A DNA stretch of 64,000 bases from Spirometra erinaceieuropaei (GCA_902702965.1 CACRXP010000113.1:576583-640582); one strand, 5' to 3'. Shown: positions 1-10,867, numbered from the stretch's first letter. Notes: generated from the sequence alone by a model not told the origin. A program made the numbers and translations.

Positions 1-900
1 CCGATTGTCCTCCCTCCCCCCCAGTGCGACTTATGATAGTTGACGAACACCGGAACCTTGACTTTTAATGTGCCACAGTAGTTTAAAGTACGCGTCAGCT
101 GGATTATAGTGAGGAGAACTTATGGCCGCAAGACGGGCCGGGTTGTTGCATCTGACCTAAGCGGAAGTCAGCAGGTCTGTGGCAAGTGTTAGAGAGAGAG
201 AGCGAGGATTTTTACTCTGCCAGTCCCTGCACCCAATCCCAACTTCTGTCAAATTACCTCGGTTTTGTCACGGGTAGACTGTCGCTACCAGCTGACAAGG
301 TGATTCGCTTCTTCTGAGACTCCGCCTGCGACGGGTTTTTCGTGTGGTTTTGTGAGAACTGCTCCCCCCCCACATGAGACCCGCGTGGGTGAGGTCTAAT
401 TCATTCGCATCGAAAGGCCAGTGGGTGTGTGGCAAGCGCAGACGGATCAACCACTGTACCCACGTAGTTTTAACTTTGTTTTCTCGGTGGAACACGGCAG
501 GTATGGGAGGAGAGCGTGAGGCATATACTACTTAAGTATGCCTCGCCATAAACTGGTCCACGTGCGAGTCAGCACTGCTCTCTCTATGGACGGTGGTTGT
601 CACTGTCTGCCATGGGTGGGCCGTCTACCTCGAGGCCTGATACGGCGAGAAGCAGCATCGAGTCAGGTAGTTCATCTGGCATTCGAGACCAGTTGAAGGT
701 TGCTTGGAATGTCCCTTCATCCGAGGCAATCGTGTGTAGTTTTGCGCAACTAGCAGGAGGTACCGATCCTGTTGTGGCACGATTGAGCGGGCCTTTTTGC
801 CAGGTCAATTACTGTGTTCAAGCCTGCCTCTAGTCGTGTTAACTTGGTATAATTCCCCGAATCGGAGGCGTGAGGTGGATGCTGTGAAAGTCCGCCTCCC
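1..900. other. Unassigned sequence
   Basis: I see no recognisable gene. A short GA-rich tract lies at about 190-204. The ORFs here are short (under 80 codons), overlap on both strands and show no recognisable domain. Confidence 0.5.
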
Positions 901-924
901 CATGACTCAAGTAGGCTAGATCGC

Positions 925-1006
925 AGTTGGTAGCCAGGCCCCGTATTTCAGGTGGCTGCGGGGTTGCTTATTGGGGCTATTTTGTGGGGTTCCATAATCA
1001 CATCTG
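925..1006 (+). repeat. Fragment of MITE family A (3' end)
   Basis: The stretch reads through the family A landmarks CCGTATTTCAGGTGGC, GGGG, then ATAATCACATCTGAC, which is the right terminus of the full copies at 9618-9876, 21295-21583 and 50850-51087. The left part is missing. Confidence 0.55.
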
Positions 1007-1030
1007 ACACATTTGGTTTCCGTTTTGCGT

Positions 1031-1290
1031 CTGAGGTTAGGATTAGGGTATCGGTTAATGGTTTCCGATTTTCAGGTTAGGGTTATGCCCTCAGGTTTAG
1101 GTTTCCGAATTACGGTTAGGGTTTGAGCGTACGATTATGTTTCAGTATTACAGTTGGGTTTTTCAGTTACGGCTATGTCCAAAAGCTAGGGTTAAGTTTA
1201 CGATTTTAGTTAGGGTTAGGGTTGCAGTTAGGGTTAATGGTTAACGTTTAAGATTGAGGTTAGGGTTAGGGTTAAGGTCGCCGTCCGCTT
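1031..1290 (+). repeat. Degenerate telomere-like (GGTTAG)n array
   Basis: The stretch is dominated by GGTTAGGGTT, GGTTAGGATTAGGG and variants such as GGTTTAGG and GGTTACGG, interrupted by TTTCCGATT-type spacers. It resembles decayed (TTAGGG)n, the telomere repeat of flatworms and many other animals. It lies beside a family A fragment, and the full family A copies carry a similar GGGTTAGGG core, so it may be an expanded MITE core and not a former chromosome end. Confidence 0.7.
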
Positions 1291-1555
1291 CCCCACTCCT
1301 GGCTACCAAATGTGGTCTAGCCCTCAAGTAAATTGCCTGTCGTCATTACCTCTCTCGGGGGTAATTGTGGTCACAATTGATGAAATAACCATCGGTATGT
1401 AAATCATCAGCCAAACCCGATGCTGTCTATCGAGAATCCACTCCTTTTGGAAAATTCTCGACTCAGTTCTTTTTGAGGGTGATCACTAATCACACACGCG
1501 TACATGCAATCATGTTTTAATTTCCGCCCGCAGGTCTCACCCCAGGTGCGTGAGC

Positions 1556-1862
1556 TGTAGCCAGTGGTAAGATTTATGGCTGCAAGCATGCGGGCTGTCT
1601 AGGTTTCGGAATACTGTAAGTGAGATCGGGTTCACTTTCTCAGACCCAGAACGCACCCTAGGGAGAGTACAAGATCACCACGCAGGTGTTAACTTTCTTC
1701 CAACATTTTAACCCTCCGCAGTAGTGCTGGCGTTTGTCACTCGCTAGGTCGCAAATGTAACATCTAGTAGGCAAATACGAACTTGTTACAATTTTTGACT
1801 TCCGTCCTTCGCACTTCGAGAAGTTTTACCAAGACGAACGCGCCACGACCGAACCGTCATTC
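1556..1862 (+). repeat. Left arm of large inverted repeat
   Basis: About 307 bp matches the reverse complement of 2800-3105 with roughly 90% or better identity by eye (scattered substitutions and few indels). The two arms enclose 937 bp, most of which is a truncated foldback element at 2171-2799. The arms themselves match no other repeat I recognised in the window. Confidence 0.85.
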
Positions 1863-2170
1863 AGAAGAGTCGCATCAACAATTCAAATTGCACAGTGCCC
1901 TCTAGAGGGATACTTTTTGGGAGATTCTTCTAGCATTGAGGAAAGACACGAAATGTCACACACCATTATTCGACGCACAGGGGGCTTCGAGACTCTGAAG
2001 CTGCTGCCTAATAGTCCCAAAACAACGACCCACTTAATCGGACATTTTTTAATCGGCTCAAGAGTGCGAAATTTGAGTCTGCTTAGTCGAAAAACAATGA
2101 TTCTCTCAGCCAATTAAATCTTTGACGAAACAGCTGTCTTGCCAACAGCTGTACGCGATTCGGTAAACTA
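1863..2170. other. Unassigned loop sequence between inverted arms
   Basis: No domain or repeat was recognised. It forms the left part of the loop of the 1556-3105 inverted repeat and ends in TA exactly where the foldback element at 2171 begins. Confidence 0.5.
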
Positions 2171-2799
2171 CAGTGCATGACCGATCTCATGAAATGTTGG
2201 CCGAAATTCTGAAATGTGTTTTCGATTAGGAAGGACTACTTAGGTGGGTTGCAATGTTGATTAGCCTGCATCATAATCCTATAGCATTTCAGACTCACCA
2301 GGATGTCGGCTTTTTTGATGCACTCCTTTCTGACCTGCAGAAATCGCGATCTGCGAAAAAATGACTGCTTATGTGGCATGCATTTTTCGTATTGATTTTT
2401 GGTGCTCTTACAAATTCAAATATATTTCATGGAAAACGTGCACAAACATATGTCTTCTTTTACTCGTTCGGTAGAAAATAACCCTGTCTTCATATTTTAT
2501 ACCCGAAGAAAGTGTATATTTAGGCTTTTAAAAACTTTCTAATTATGGGATTTTCAAGACCGTGCGATGTCCAAATATACAACATCGTACATGACCGTTT
2601 ACCAAGGCTTCGCATGAAATGTACAACACAGTCCGGATCCATGGCAAAATTTTATGAACTCTATATGGTATCTTCTTAAAGGCATAGAGGAATATATGAT
2701 TTTCCTTACGCGGGAAGCATTCACTTGGTAAACTGAAATCCCTAAGCACTAATGCTATGGCAGATCTGGCTCAAAATTATTCGAGAATTGGAAAACGTG
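2171..2799 (+). mobile_element. Foldback (mariner-type) element B1, truncated, loop inverted
   Basis: Begins CAGTGCATGACCGATCTCATG directly after TA, as in the intact copies at 4979, 12764 and 31320. It continues through the complete left arm to the conserved AAAACTTTCTAATTA stretch. The loop that follows is the reverse complement of the loop in the other three copies: GACCGTGCGATGTCC comes first and CAAAATTATTCGAGAATTG last. The right arm is absent, and the element abuts the right arm of the 1556/2800 inverted repeat. It encodes no protein. Mobilisation by a mariner transposase is inferred from the shared terminus and TA target. Confidence 0.8.
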
Positions 2800-3105
2800 G
2801 AATGACGGTTCGGTCGTGGTGCGTTCATCTTGGTAAAACCTCTCGAAGTGCGAAGGGCGAAACTCAAATCTGTAACAAGTTCGTATTTACCTACTAGATG
2901 TTACATTTGCGACCTAGCGAATGACAAACGCCAGCACTACTGCGGAGGATTAAAATGTTGGAAGGAAGATAACACCTGCGTGGTGATCTTGTACTCTCCC
3001 TAGGGTGCGTTCTGGGTTTAAGAAAGTGAACCCGATCGCACTTACAGTATTCCGAAGCCTAGACAGCCCGCATGTTTGCAGCCATAAATCTTACCACTGG
3101 CTACA
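2800..3105 (-). repeat. Right arm of large inverted repeat
   Basis: Reverse-complement partner of 1556-1862. Landmarks are GGTTCGGTCGTGG at the inner end and TTACCACTGGCTACA at the outer end. Confidence 0.85.
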
Positions 3106-3109
3106 GCGT

Positions 3110-4850
3110 ATGTAGCTGCGGACTTCCGTTGGCCGTTAAAGCTAAGGTCTACTTATCTTGCTATTTATATATTTATCTATCTATCTCTCGATTCTTCGGC
3201 TTGTAGTTCTGGCTCCTCAGTAAGATTGGCGAGCTGCGGAGAGATGACTACTGCGCTGATGGCGGCTTTGACAAGAAGACAATAAAGCTAGCCAGCTGTC
3301 ACTCACAGGGCGGAATGCAGCTCTTCGAATACACTACGGTAATTTTTATCCTCATTACTTTACCTTCGCTCTCCCTGTCTATGTTTCAATTTTATGAATT
3401 CCGACTACACTCGAAACCAGTAGTTCTTCAGTAGGTGTGTTTTAAGCAGAAGGTCAGTTGGCATAGCCGACACACCATTTTGCAAGTCTGATTGATTTTG
3501 TAAAGTCTACAATACCCTTCGTCCTTCGCAGGATAATCTGATCAAGAACCATGGCTTGTGCCTAACCCTCAGTGAAGACAAGAATCATTTGACTCTGGAA
3601 ACATGTCACGGGGGACTTTCGCAGAAATGGATTTGGAATCGCAAACCCTACAGGCCTTTCAAGGACAGGGGGGTACAATTGTAGACCAAAGCACCGGCAG
3701 CAGCACGCTATCTTTCTTTTTCCTTTCCCTCCGCCGCAAGAGGAATCCATTCAGGCACATTCCAAATCCGGATACGGTGTTATCGGTCCACTATCTTTGC
3801 CGCCGCCTTCGTCGCCACCACCCCTCTTTTTTACATTCATCTTTGCCGAGTCTCCCTCGTTCTCCTTCTTCTCCTTCTCCTTCCTAACCACTGACAACGC
3901 ACCTTTGTTGCCCCTCGCACAGACTGCCTTTTCCTCAACCCCGAAGCATGCGAATTGCAGCCTAAAGTGCCTTTATCTTTTGTGCGCTCAGTTTCGGACT
4001 TTTTTTATACTACAACGGTCCTTATCGTTTTTCGATTTGGGCTTAGGTTACTGCGGAGGGGACGGGAGTGAACCACCTCCCTCCATCCCCCCCCCCCCCC
4101 CCCCTACCCAACACAACTTGCTGTGATGCCCTGTTTTCATGTGCCTTGTCTATGTAGAGAAATGAATATTGATACACTAACATGTACATGTCAACAGATA
4201 TGCACATGCGTGCGTCCATGCGGGGCCTCGACAGTTGGGAACCAGTTCCTTGGATGTGTGTGCCCGTGGGATGTGTTTGTGCGCCGAAACCCGACCGTTT
4301 TGTGCGTTCGCATACCATCTACTTTCCAGGAGGCCTTGATGTCTTTTAGCAGAGTGCCAAATTCTTCCCGCCGACGATGGCTTAAATGTAATGTTTCTTT
4401 TTGGAAAAGGCTTTAAGCCCTTGGGAGTATTTTTGTTTCCTTTGTACACCATATTTCCAATTACTCACCACCCTCCCCCTTCCTGCACGGCGGTGACTGT
4501 TGCTTCAGTCTCCGCGCGCAGGGCTCTTTCAGAATCCCACTTACTCCACCGTGAACGTCCTTCCGGTACTTAAGAGTGGAATCGGATGTACCTGCTTGTT
4601 ACTCCATGCGTTTTCGCCTTTTTTCAGTTTACCCCCAATTTATGCTTCCTTATTTATTAACCTGAAGATATTTGCTCACTGTTTTGTAAAGGCTTTCAAT
4701 AATTTTCAATTTCGCGGTGCCAAACTTTGGGTAGATTTGAGATGTCCGCCGACGCCCTTCCCGACGACGGCGCTTAACGGTGTGATCACTCACATCTGGT
4801 GTCGCTCCGCCCTTTCGATCGAATATCATATCGCTAGCACGACCGAGCAG
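3110..4850. other. Unassigned sequence with pyrimidine-rich and poly-C tracts
   Basis: Contains a TATCTATCTATC tract at about 3170-3187, a CT-rich stretch at about 3715-3890 and a run of C at about 4087-4104. Several 60-160-codon ORFs overlap on both strands without a recognisable domain; the pyrimidine-rich ones encode only Ser/Phe/Pro-rich low-complexity sequence. Confidence 0.45.
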
Positions 4851-4886
4851 CGTATTAACAGCCAGCTGAACGTCGCTGTTAATACG
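4851..4886. repeat. Perfect 12-bp stem, 12-nt loop hairpin
   Basis: CGTATTAACAGC at 4851-4862 is exactly complementary to GCTGTTAATACG at 4875-4886, with a 12-nt loop. It lies about 90 bp before foldback element B2 but is not part of its terminus. There is no T-run after it, so a terminator role is not indicated. Confidence 0.6.
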
Positions 4887-4978
4887 GGCTGGGTCTATTC
4901 CAGTAGAGGAGGCCTGAACCCCTTTGATGTTCTCTACGTTCACGGCTGTGCCTTAAATCCGATGGCTTTTTCGTTCTA

Positions 4979-5972
4979 CGGTGCGTGACTGATCTCATGA
5001 AATATTGGCCGAAATTCTGAAACGTGTTTTCGATTAGGGAGGACTACTTAGGTGGGGTTGCAATGTTGATTAGCATGCAGCATAATCCCTATAGCATTTC
5101 GGATTCACCAGGATGTCAGCTTTTGGATGCACTCCTTTCTGACTTTCTGCAGAAATCACGATCTGAAAAAATGACTGCTTATGTGGAATGCATTTTTCGT
5201 ATTGATTTTTGATGTTCTTACAAATTCAGATATATTTTATTGAAGACGTACACAAAGTATGCTTTCTTTTACTGGTTCGGCAGAAAATCACATAGTCTTT
5301 GTATTTTATACCCGACTAAAGTGTATATTTAGGTTTTGAACAAGTTTTAAATTCCCCAATAATTTTGAGCTAAATCTGCCATTGTATTAGTGTTTAGCGA
5401 TTTCAGTTTACCAGGTGCATGCTTCCCGCGTAAGGAAGATCACATACTCCTCTATGAATTTAAGAAGATACCATATAGGGTTCATAAAATTTTGCCATGG
5501 ATCCGGACTGTGTTGTACATTTGATGCGAAGCCTTGGTAAACGGTCATGTAGGATGTTGTCTATATGGACATCGCATGGTCTTGAGAATCCCGTAATTAG
5601 AAACCTTTTAAAAACCTAAATACACACTTTCTTCGGGTATAAAATATGAAGACAGGGTGATTTTTTACCGAACGAGTAAAAGAAGGCATATTTTTGTGCA
5701 CTTTTTCTATAAAATATATTTGAATTTGTAAGAGCATCAAAAATCAATACGAAAAATGCATGCCACATAGGCAGTCATGTTTTTGCAGATTGCGATTTCT
5801 GCAGAAAGTCAGAAAGGAGTGCATCCAAAAGCCGACATCCTGGTGAGTCCGAAATGCTGTAGGGATTATGCTGCATGCTAATCAAAATTACAATTCCACC
5901 TAAGTAATCCGTCCTAATCGAAAACACCTTTCAGAATTTCGGCCAACATTTCATGAGATAGGTCACGCACTG
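4979..5972 (+). mobile_element. Foldback (mariner-type) element B2, intact
   Basis: A 994-bp element flanked by TA on both sides (4977-4978 and 5973-5974). Left terminus CGGTGCGTGACTGATCTCATG; right terminus CATGAGATAGGTCACGCACTG. The two arms, each roughly 360-400 bp, are inverted copies of one another and include CTTACAAATTCAGATATATTTT and its complement. The central loop of about 250 bp holds GCATGCTTCCCGCGTAAGG and GATCCGGACTGTG. It has no coding capacity. Structurally it is a non-autonomous long-TIR element; the family link to mariner comes from the TA target duplication and the terminus shared with 56647. Confidence 0.88.
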
Positions 5973-5974
5973 TA

Positions 5975-6310
5975 TGTGGGGCATGGAAAGCTAGGAATGA
6001 CATGATGATTTGTACATCGAACTCCGCGAGGAGGATTTCCGCGACCTGGTGAGGAGGCAAGCTCGAGATGACTGGAGTTGGGCATCGCCCCGATACGAGT
6101 TGCAATGAGGCCACAGCAAGGAGCAGCTTTTGGCCCTCAGTGGCAACCGAATTATATTGCCAACTTGCAACCTTCTAAACTACCACTTCTGACACATCGG
6201 GATAATTTAAAAAACACGTCAAGTTAATTAGTAAGGAGGAGGGATCACAATAGTTTGACCTCACTTTTCCTCTTCTGTCATACACCATTGGAAATCGCGG
6301 CTCATAGCGA
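5975..6310. other. Unassigned sequence between foldback B2 and LINE 3' end
   Basis: No gene or repeat recognised. It separates the right TA of B2 from the microsatellite tail of the LINE. Confidence 0.5.
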
Positions 6311-9300
6311 CTGAGAGAGAGAGGACTGCTTTATTTTGAAAATAACTTTCAAAACTTTCAGCAAAAACGGTTCTCCAGTACACAGTGATTACCATAGAGA
6401 TTAACAGGTTTTGGACAGACAGGTGGACATGATTATATGTGAAGAAAAAAGGACTTTAAGGTCCAAGATCGTGTTTTAGTTTTTGTTTTTCAACATCTTT
6501 GCAGGTGAGATACCGGGCTAGAAATGGCAGTATGGAATTCCGATAGGCCGAAGTGCGGCAACGGATGTGGCGGAAGCATCGACGCGTGGGGCGTAAGGAT
6601 TTCGCAGCCATTAACTCATTATGAAGGGGATGGACGGTGTCATTCAGAATTCGGTCAGCAAATTGCTCCACCGAGTTGAAGTGTCGCTGCACGATGATAT
6701 CAACTAAAATATGATAGAAAACACCAGCAGCAGAGGCGAGCATTCGAATGACACGTTTAAAAATGATTAGATCTTTTTTAAGTAAAGCTGGAAAAATAAC
6801 TGGAGAACAATAAAGAATGAGTGGAAGAATACAGCCATCTATGAATCGCCAGATTAAGGACTGGGGTGTGTGATATGAACGTAGACGACGAATGTAATAA
6901 ACAAGTTTTTGAATTTTTGTTAAAAGGGTTTCCATATGAAGAGAGAAAGAGAGATTTGAGGATAAAGTAACACCTAGGTACCGGAAAGAAGATACCTCAT
7001 TGGGAAGAATATCCAAAGGTTCAGGAACGGGAGAGGGTCGCAATCGAAACACACACTGTACTGATTTCTGATTGTTGAGTAGGAGTCCATTATTCGAAGA
7101 CCATGCGGAGACGTGATCTAAGCCATCCTTTAAAGACTGTAGGTGAGTCAGGTTTTTGAGTGGGTGGCCTACAACCATATCATCAGCATACTTAACATAC
7201 AGGCAGTCGTTTGGCGATCTCAAATCATCAGTATGTAGGGAGAAAAGATGAGGGGATAAGATGGAACCTTGTAGAACTCCACAATCATTTGGAAGAATAG
7301 AAGATTTTCTCTTTCCCGACTGGACAAACTGAGTGCGGGAGGAAAAATAATCTCTAAGCCAAGAGACAACCCAGCTCGGAGTGTCGCACGCAGCTGCTTT
7401 GGTCAGGAGGAGTTGGCGCGGAATAGTGTTGAAGGCGGATGAGTAGTCGAGAAAAGCACATGCATATGCACGGCATCCCTTGTCTAAGTCTCTCAAAGCT
7501 GAATGAACAACTAAAGCAACAGCATCCAAGGTGCTACGCTTTGCCTTGTATGCAAATTGTAGAGGATCAGAAAAATTGACGGAGGAGTACTTAAGGGAAT
7601 CTAATGCAACTCGTTCAGTAAGTTTCAGGAGTGCAGAAGAGCAGGCAATAGGACGGAAAGATTTAGGAGCAAAAGTTAAAGATTTTTTAGGGATTAAAGT
7701 AATTCTTACTGTACGCCAGGCGTCAGGAATCTTGGACTCTATGAAGGATAGATTAATAAGGTGGGTCAAGACGGGAGCTATCTGCGAACAGCAAGACTTA
7801 AGGAGAAAAGGAGAGATACCGTCCGGCCCAGCCGCCGTTGACCTGCGAATCTTTTTGAGATGTTGTTCCACTGTTTTCACAGTCACAGGAGTAAAGTCAC
7901 ATGGTGGTAGGTAAATTTCGTTTATGCGAGAAGGGGAGTCGTTAGAAGTACAGATAAAATTCCGATTTAAAGAGTTTAAATCTACGTCAATGGGTTCAAG
8001 TATATTACGTTGACCAGTGAGACGCCTGAGATTCCTCCACAGTTCAGCAGAAGGAAAAGGAGAGGAGGGGGTGGATGAAGTAGAAAAAAGTTGACTAACG
8101 AATAAACCGTTAAGTCTGGCAATTTCGTTCTTTATTAAAACATTGATATCCTCCACCTTGTCACGCTGACCTAGTTTGTAGAAGGCTTCTTTGCGACGTC
8201 TCAAGTGTTTGAGGTATGGTGAGGAGATTCTGTCAGGCCTGACCATAACAGTTTCACGGGGACAACAAATATCAAAAATGTGATTCAAAAATAGCGTAAG
8301 ATAATTAGAGCATAATTCAGCATTTGGTAGTGCTAGAAAAGTTGGGATGGTACTAGTAATTGAACTCTGCAGTAAGTGGATCTTATGTACGGATGTGTCT
8401 CGAACAGTAATTTTCCTCTCGGGTTTTGTAAGCAGTTGACGCTTAGAGGTGGAATAGACTTTTGGAAGTCCTAGTAGCACTGAGTGATCAGACCCGGAGA
8501 GTGGAGCTCTATTTTTAATACAAAAAAGCTTTGGGTAATTGGTCAAGATGTGATCAAGAGGGGCATCAGACCGTGTATTGAATGAAACAAGGTCATCAAA
8601 ACCCAGAAGGGTAATGGGCCGAAAACTCACACGGTTAAAATCACCGCACAAAAGAATAAGATGATCTGAGGATAATGAAGCAAGTTTTTGTGTGAGGAAG
8701 TCAAAAAAGCGGCCCAGAGAGCCTTCATTTGTGGAAGGGGGGATGTAAATACTGACAAATATAATACCCTTAAAGCTATTTAACAAATGGGGCTTACAGA
8801 TAACAGCAATTACATCAATTAAATCACCAGAATATGAAAACAGGGGCTTACAATTTATACACCAGCCTTGATTGACAAAAATGGCCGAATTGGTGCAGCG
8901 TCGGGCGGGCTTTTGAAATTGAGCCGCCATTTTTCGTTTTTTTCCTCCAGTCACATGAATATTTATTAATTGCATACCCCGTCTTATTCCTTTGTTTTAA
9001 TTTATCTATTCCTATGAGGTTGTCTTTACAGTACGCTAGCACCTTTTTAAAGGAGCTTAAACCCTGCGAGGTGAGTTGAGGTGATAAGGGAATAGTCCCC
9101 TCCCTTCCAGTTCCGCACACGCACACACTGATCCCGCAGCGCGCAAACACGCCAGACTCCGTTCGTCGGAATGTCACGTTGACAGGACTTGACACATCTG
9201 GTAGGCGCCATTGCCACCTGACTCCCGCTTCTGAGAACCGAAGCAGCCCTTCAGTTGGCAGTCTTTCAAGCCACCACTCTGTGACAACAGTGATGCTGTT

Positions 9301-9396
9301 GTTTTTTTGGCAGGGAATCATTTTTTCCCGTAGGAGTAGTTTAAGTTGACACTGCCGTTGTTGATGGGACTTCTCTTGTCCGGTAAGGCCAGTCAC
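6311..9396 (-). mobile_element. CR1/Rex1-type non-LTR retrotransposon (LINE), nearly complete ORF2
   Basis: Minus-strand LINE with a 3' UTR at 6311-6455. It contains TTTTCAAAATAAAGCAGTCC and ends in a short (TC)n microsatellite instead of poly(A), a habit of CR1/L2/Rex1-group LINEs. The same 3' end, AAATAAAGC plus a (TCC)n tail, recurs in the second copy at 55214-55590. The 5' boundary is uncertain: coding similarity fades near 8950, and 8976-9396 holds only an overlapping ORF of unclear meaning. Insertion-site duplications could not be defined. Confidence 0.75.
6456..8975 (-). CDS. LINE ORF2: AP endonuclease (N-terminally incomplete) and reverse transcriptase
   Basis: 839 codons without interruption. 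The protein would nick target DNA and reverse-transcribe LINE RNA onto it. Residues about 40-175 resemble the second half of an exonuclease/endonuclease/phosphatase domain: FVSIYIPPS, then LLCGDFNR, then SGSDHSVLLG. The N-terminal half with the catalytic Asn/Glu motifs is not visible, so the domain is truncated, diverged or frameshifted upstream. The RT covers about residues 390-680: FRPIACSSALLKLTERV, FAYKAKRSTLDAV, FLDYSSAFNTIPRQLL (motif A), GVLQGSILSPHLFS (motif B) and YADDMVV at 7171-7190 (motif C, both Asp intact). The C-terminal part, rich in R/K and ending in SILPFLARYLTC, is shared with 55350-55577. SSAFNTI and the microsatellite 3' end favour the CR1/L2/Rex1 group over RTE or Jockey. 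The start codon is nominal. Confidence 0.85.
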   Translation of the reverse strand: MQLINIHVTGGKKRKMAAQFQKPARRCTNSAIFVNQGWCINCKPLFSYSGDLIDVIAVICKPHLLNSFKGIIFVSIYIPPSTNEGSLGRFFDFLTQKLASLSSDHLILLCGDFNRVSFRPITLLGFDDLVSFNTRSDAPLDHILTNYPKLFCIKNRAPLSGSDHSVLLGLPKVYSTSKRQLLTKPERKITVRDTSVHKIHLLQSSITSTIPTFLALPNAELCSNYLTLFLNHIFDICCPRETVMVRPDRISSPYLKHLRRRKEAFYKLGQRDKVEDINVLIKNEIARLNGLFVSQLFSTSSTPSSPFPSAELWRNLRRLTGQRNILEPIDVDLNSLNRNFICTSNDSPSRINEIYLPPCDFTPVTVKTVEQHLKKIRRSTAAGPDGISPFLLKSCCSQIAPVLTHLINLSFIESKIPDAWRTVRITLIPKKSLTFAPKSFRPIACSSALLKLTERVALDSLKYSSVNFSDPLQFAYKAKRSTLDAVALVVHSALRDLDKGCRAYACAFLDYSSAFNTIPRQLLLTKAAACDTPSWVVSWLRDYFSSRTQFVQSGKRKSSILPNDCGVLQGSILSPHLFSLHTDDLRSPNDCLYVKYADDMVVGHPLKNLTHLQSLKDGLDHVSAWSSNNGLLLNNQKSVQCVFRLRPSPVPEPLDILPNEVSSFRYLGVTLSSNLSFSLHMETLLTKIQKLVYYIRRLRSYHTPQSLIWRFIDGCILPLILYCSPVIFPALLKKDLIIFKRVIRMLASAAGVFYHILVDIIVQRHFNSVEQFADRILNDTVHPLHNELMAAKSLRPTRRCFRHIRCRTSAYRNSILPFLARYLTCKDVEKQKLKHDLGP

Positions 9397-9399
9397 AGT

Positions 9400-9617
9400 C
9401 CTGAAAAAGTCTGACAGAGCCGTGACTCACTGGACAGTGGTCGCTTGAGGTGGTCTGGCGGAGGTATGGTTTGCCGTGGTTTTTGAATCCGACGCCGGTT
9501 GTCTCCGCTCTCCTCCCTCCAGAGCTGTACAGCAGTTTAGGGTTATGGGACTGTATGGGAATGGCAGACGATGCCTTAGTGGGCACTATTCCTCATGCCT
9601 TAATACCGACGCGGGTA
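9400..9617. other. Unassigned sequence
   Basis: Contains one GTTTAGGGTTATGGG stretch at about 9535-9550, which resembles the telomere-like cores nearby. Nothing else was recognised. Confidence 0.4.
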
Positions 9618-9876
9618 AGATGTGGTTATGTAACCCCACCTATTGGAGCTGCGGTTAGTGATTAGGGGTTAGAGCTAGGGTTTGGGGTAATAACAACTAT
9701 TTGCGATCCACCCAAAGTACAACCGCGCATTCCCAATAGCTTTTTTTGCATACAACTAGTTGACCTCGCCGCCTGTGCGTTCCCCGGCCCCACCTCTAAA
9801 AACCCCCATTACTCCGGTCCTGTATTACAGGTGGTCGGGGTTTGTTTTCCTCAGGTGGGGCAACATAACCACATCT
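9618..9876 (+). mobile_element. MITE family A, copy A1
   Basis: A 259-bp element with imperfect terminal inverted repeats: left AGATGTGGTTATGTAACCCC, right complement AGATGTGGTTATGTTGCCCC. The core holds TTAGGGGTTAG and TAGGGTTTGGGG. It is followed by the family landmarks AAAGTACAACCGCGCATTCCC and GTTGACCTCGCCGCCTGTGCG. It has no coding capacity, and the mobilising transposase family is unknown. Confidence 0.8.
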
Positions 9877-9889
9877 GACCCCGACGCAG

Positions 9890-10371
9890 TGTGTGACCTC
9901 TTTACGGGTAACTAATTTGTTAAGTCAGTGTCCAGCCACACCTGGAGGTATTTCCGCTGCGCGACCCGCGGCCTCTTACTGACCACGTCCGAGGGTCTGC
10001 ATACTTCACAACTAGTCCCTGTTGAAGGTCACACCATCCGCCACGAGTGGATTTCTGGGGTAGCCCGCAGCTACGTTACCTAACAGACTGGTTCCGTCGT
10101 CACAGGGTTTCTGTCAGAGTTTGGTTCCCACATGGTTCGGGCGCAGCTGCATTGCCAACTGTTCGGGGGGGGGGGGGGGTGCGATGAGAGGAAGCTGGGG
10201 AACCAGCATTGCAGCTTTGCATGTTTCGTTTTCTGGAGGGCAACCCGGCTTCTGACGTATGAGCTGACTGTGCGCCTACTCACCTGAAACACTTGACTTG
10301 ACCTCATCAGTCATCGTTTTTTTGGCTGACCCTGACCTGCGCCTGTCACAGAATTACAATGGAGGATTTCT
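9890..10371. other. Unassigned sequence with a poly-G run
   Basis: A run of about 14 G lies at 10165-10179. No domain or repeat was recognised. Confidence 0.4.
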
Positions 10372-10764
<393 letters not shown>

Positions 10765-10809
10765 GTGACCAACAATCATTGTCCAAGAAGACACGATCGC
10801 TTGGACAAG

Positions 10810-10867
10810 AGCTTTATTAGCCTGAAGTTTCGGGTTCCTGCTCGAACCCATCACCAGAGACAAAAGC
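10810..10867 (-). ncRNA. Degenerate hammerhead-like motif (left arm)
   Basis: The minus strand reads CTGGTGA, a GGGTTC/GAACCC stem with GAGCAG loop, then GAAACTTC. Compared with the right arm, the core A after CTG is G, and the GUC expected at the cleavage site is UUC. A catalytic RNA would be expected to be inactive. Confidence 0.4.

Noticed and set aside
1031..1290. True telomere or chromosome fusion point
   Set aside because: The units are degenerate, the tract is short, and similar cores occur inside MITE family A and PLE terminal regions.
4500..4988. 162-codon plus-strand ORF
   Set aside because: No recognisable domain, overlapped by a 97-codon ORF on the other strand, and its end runs into the terminus of foldback element B2.
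8848..9396. 182-codon minus ORF overlapping the LINE ORF as an ORF1 protein
   Set aside because: No zinc knuckle, coiled coil or esterase-like motif visible; it overlaps the endonuclease region out of frame and may be partly a frameshifted continuation of it, which I could not confirm.
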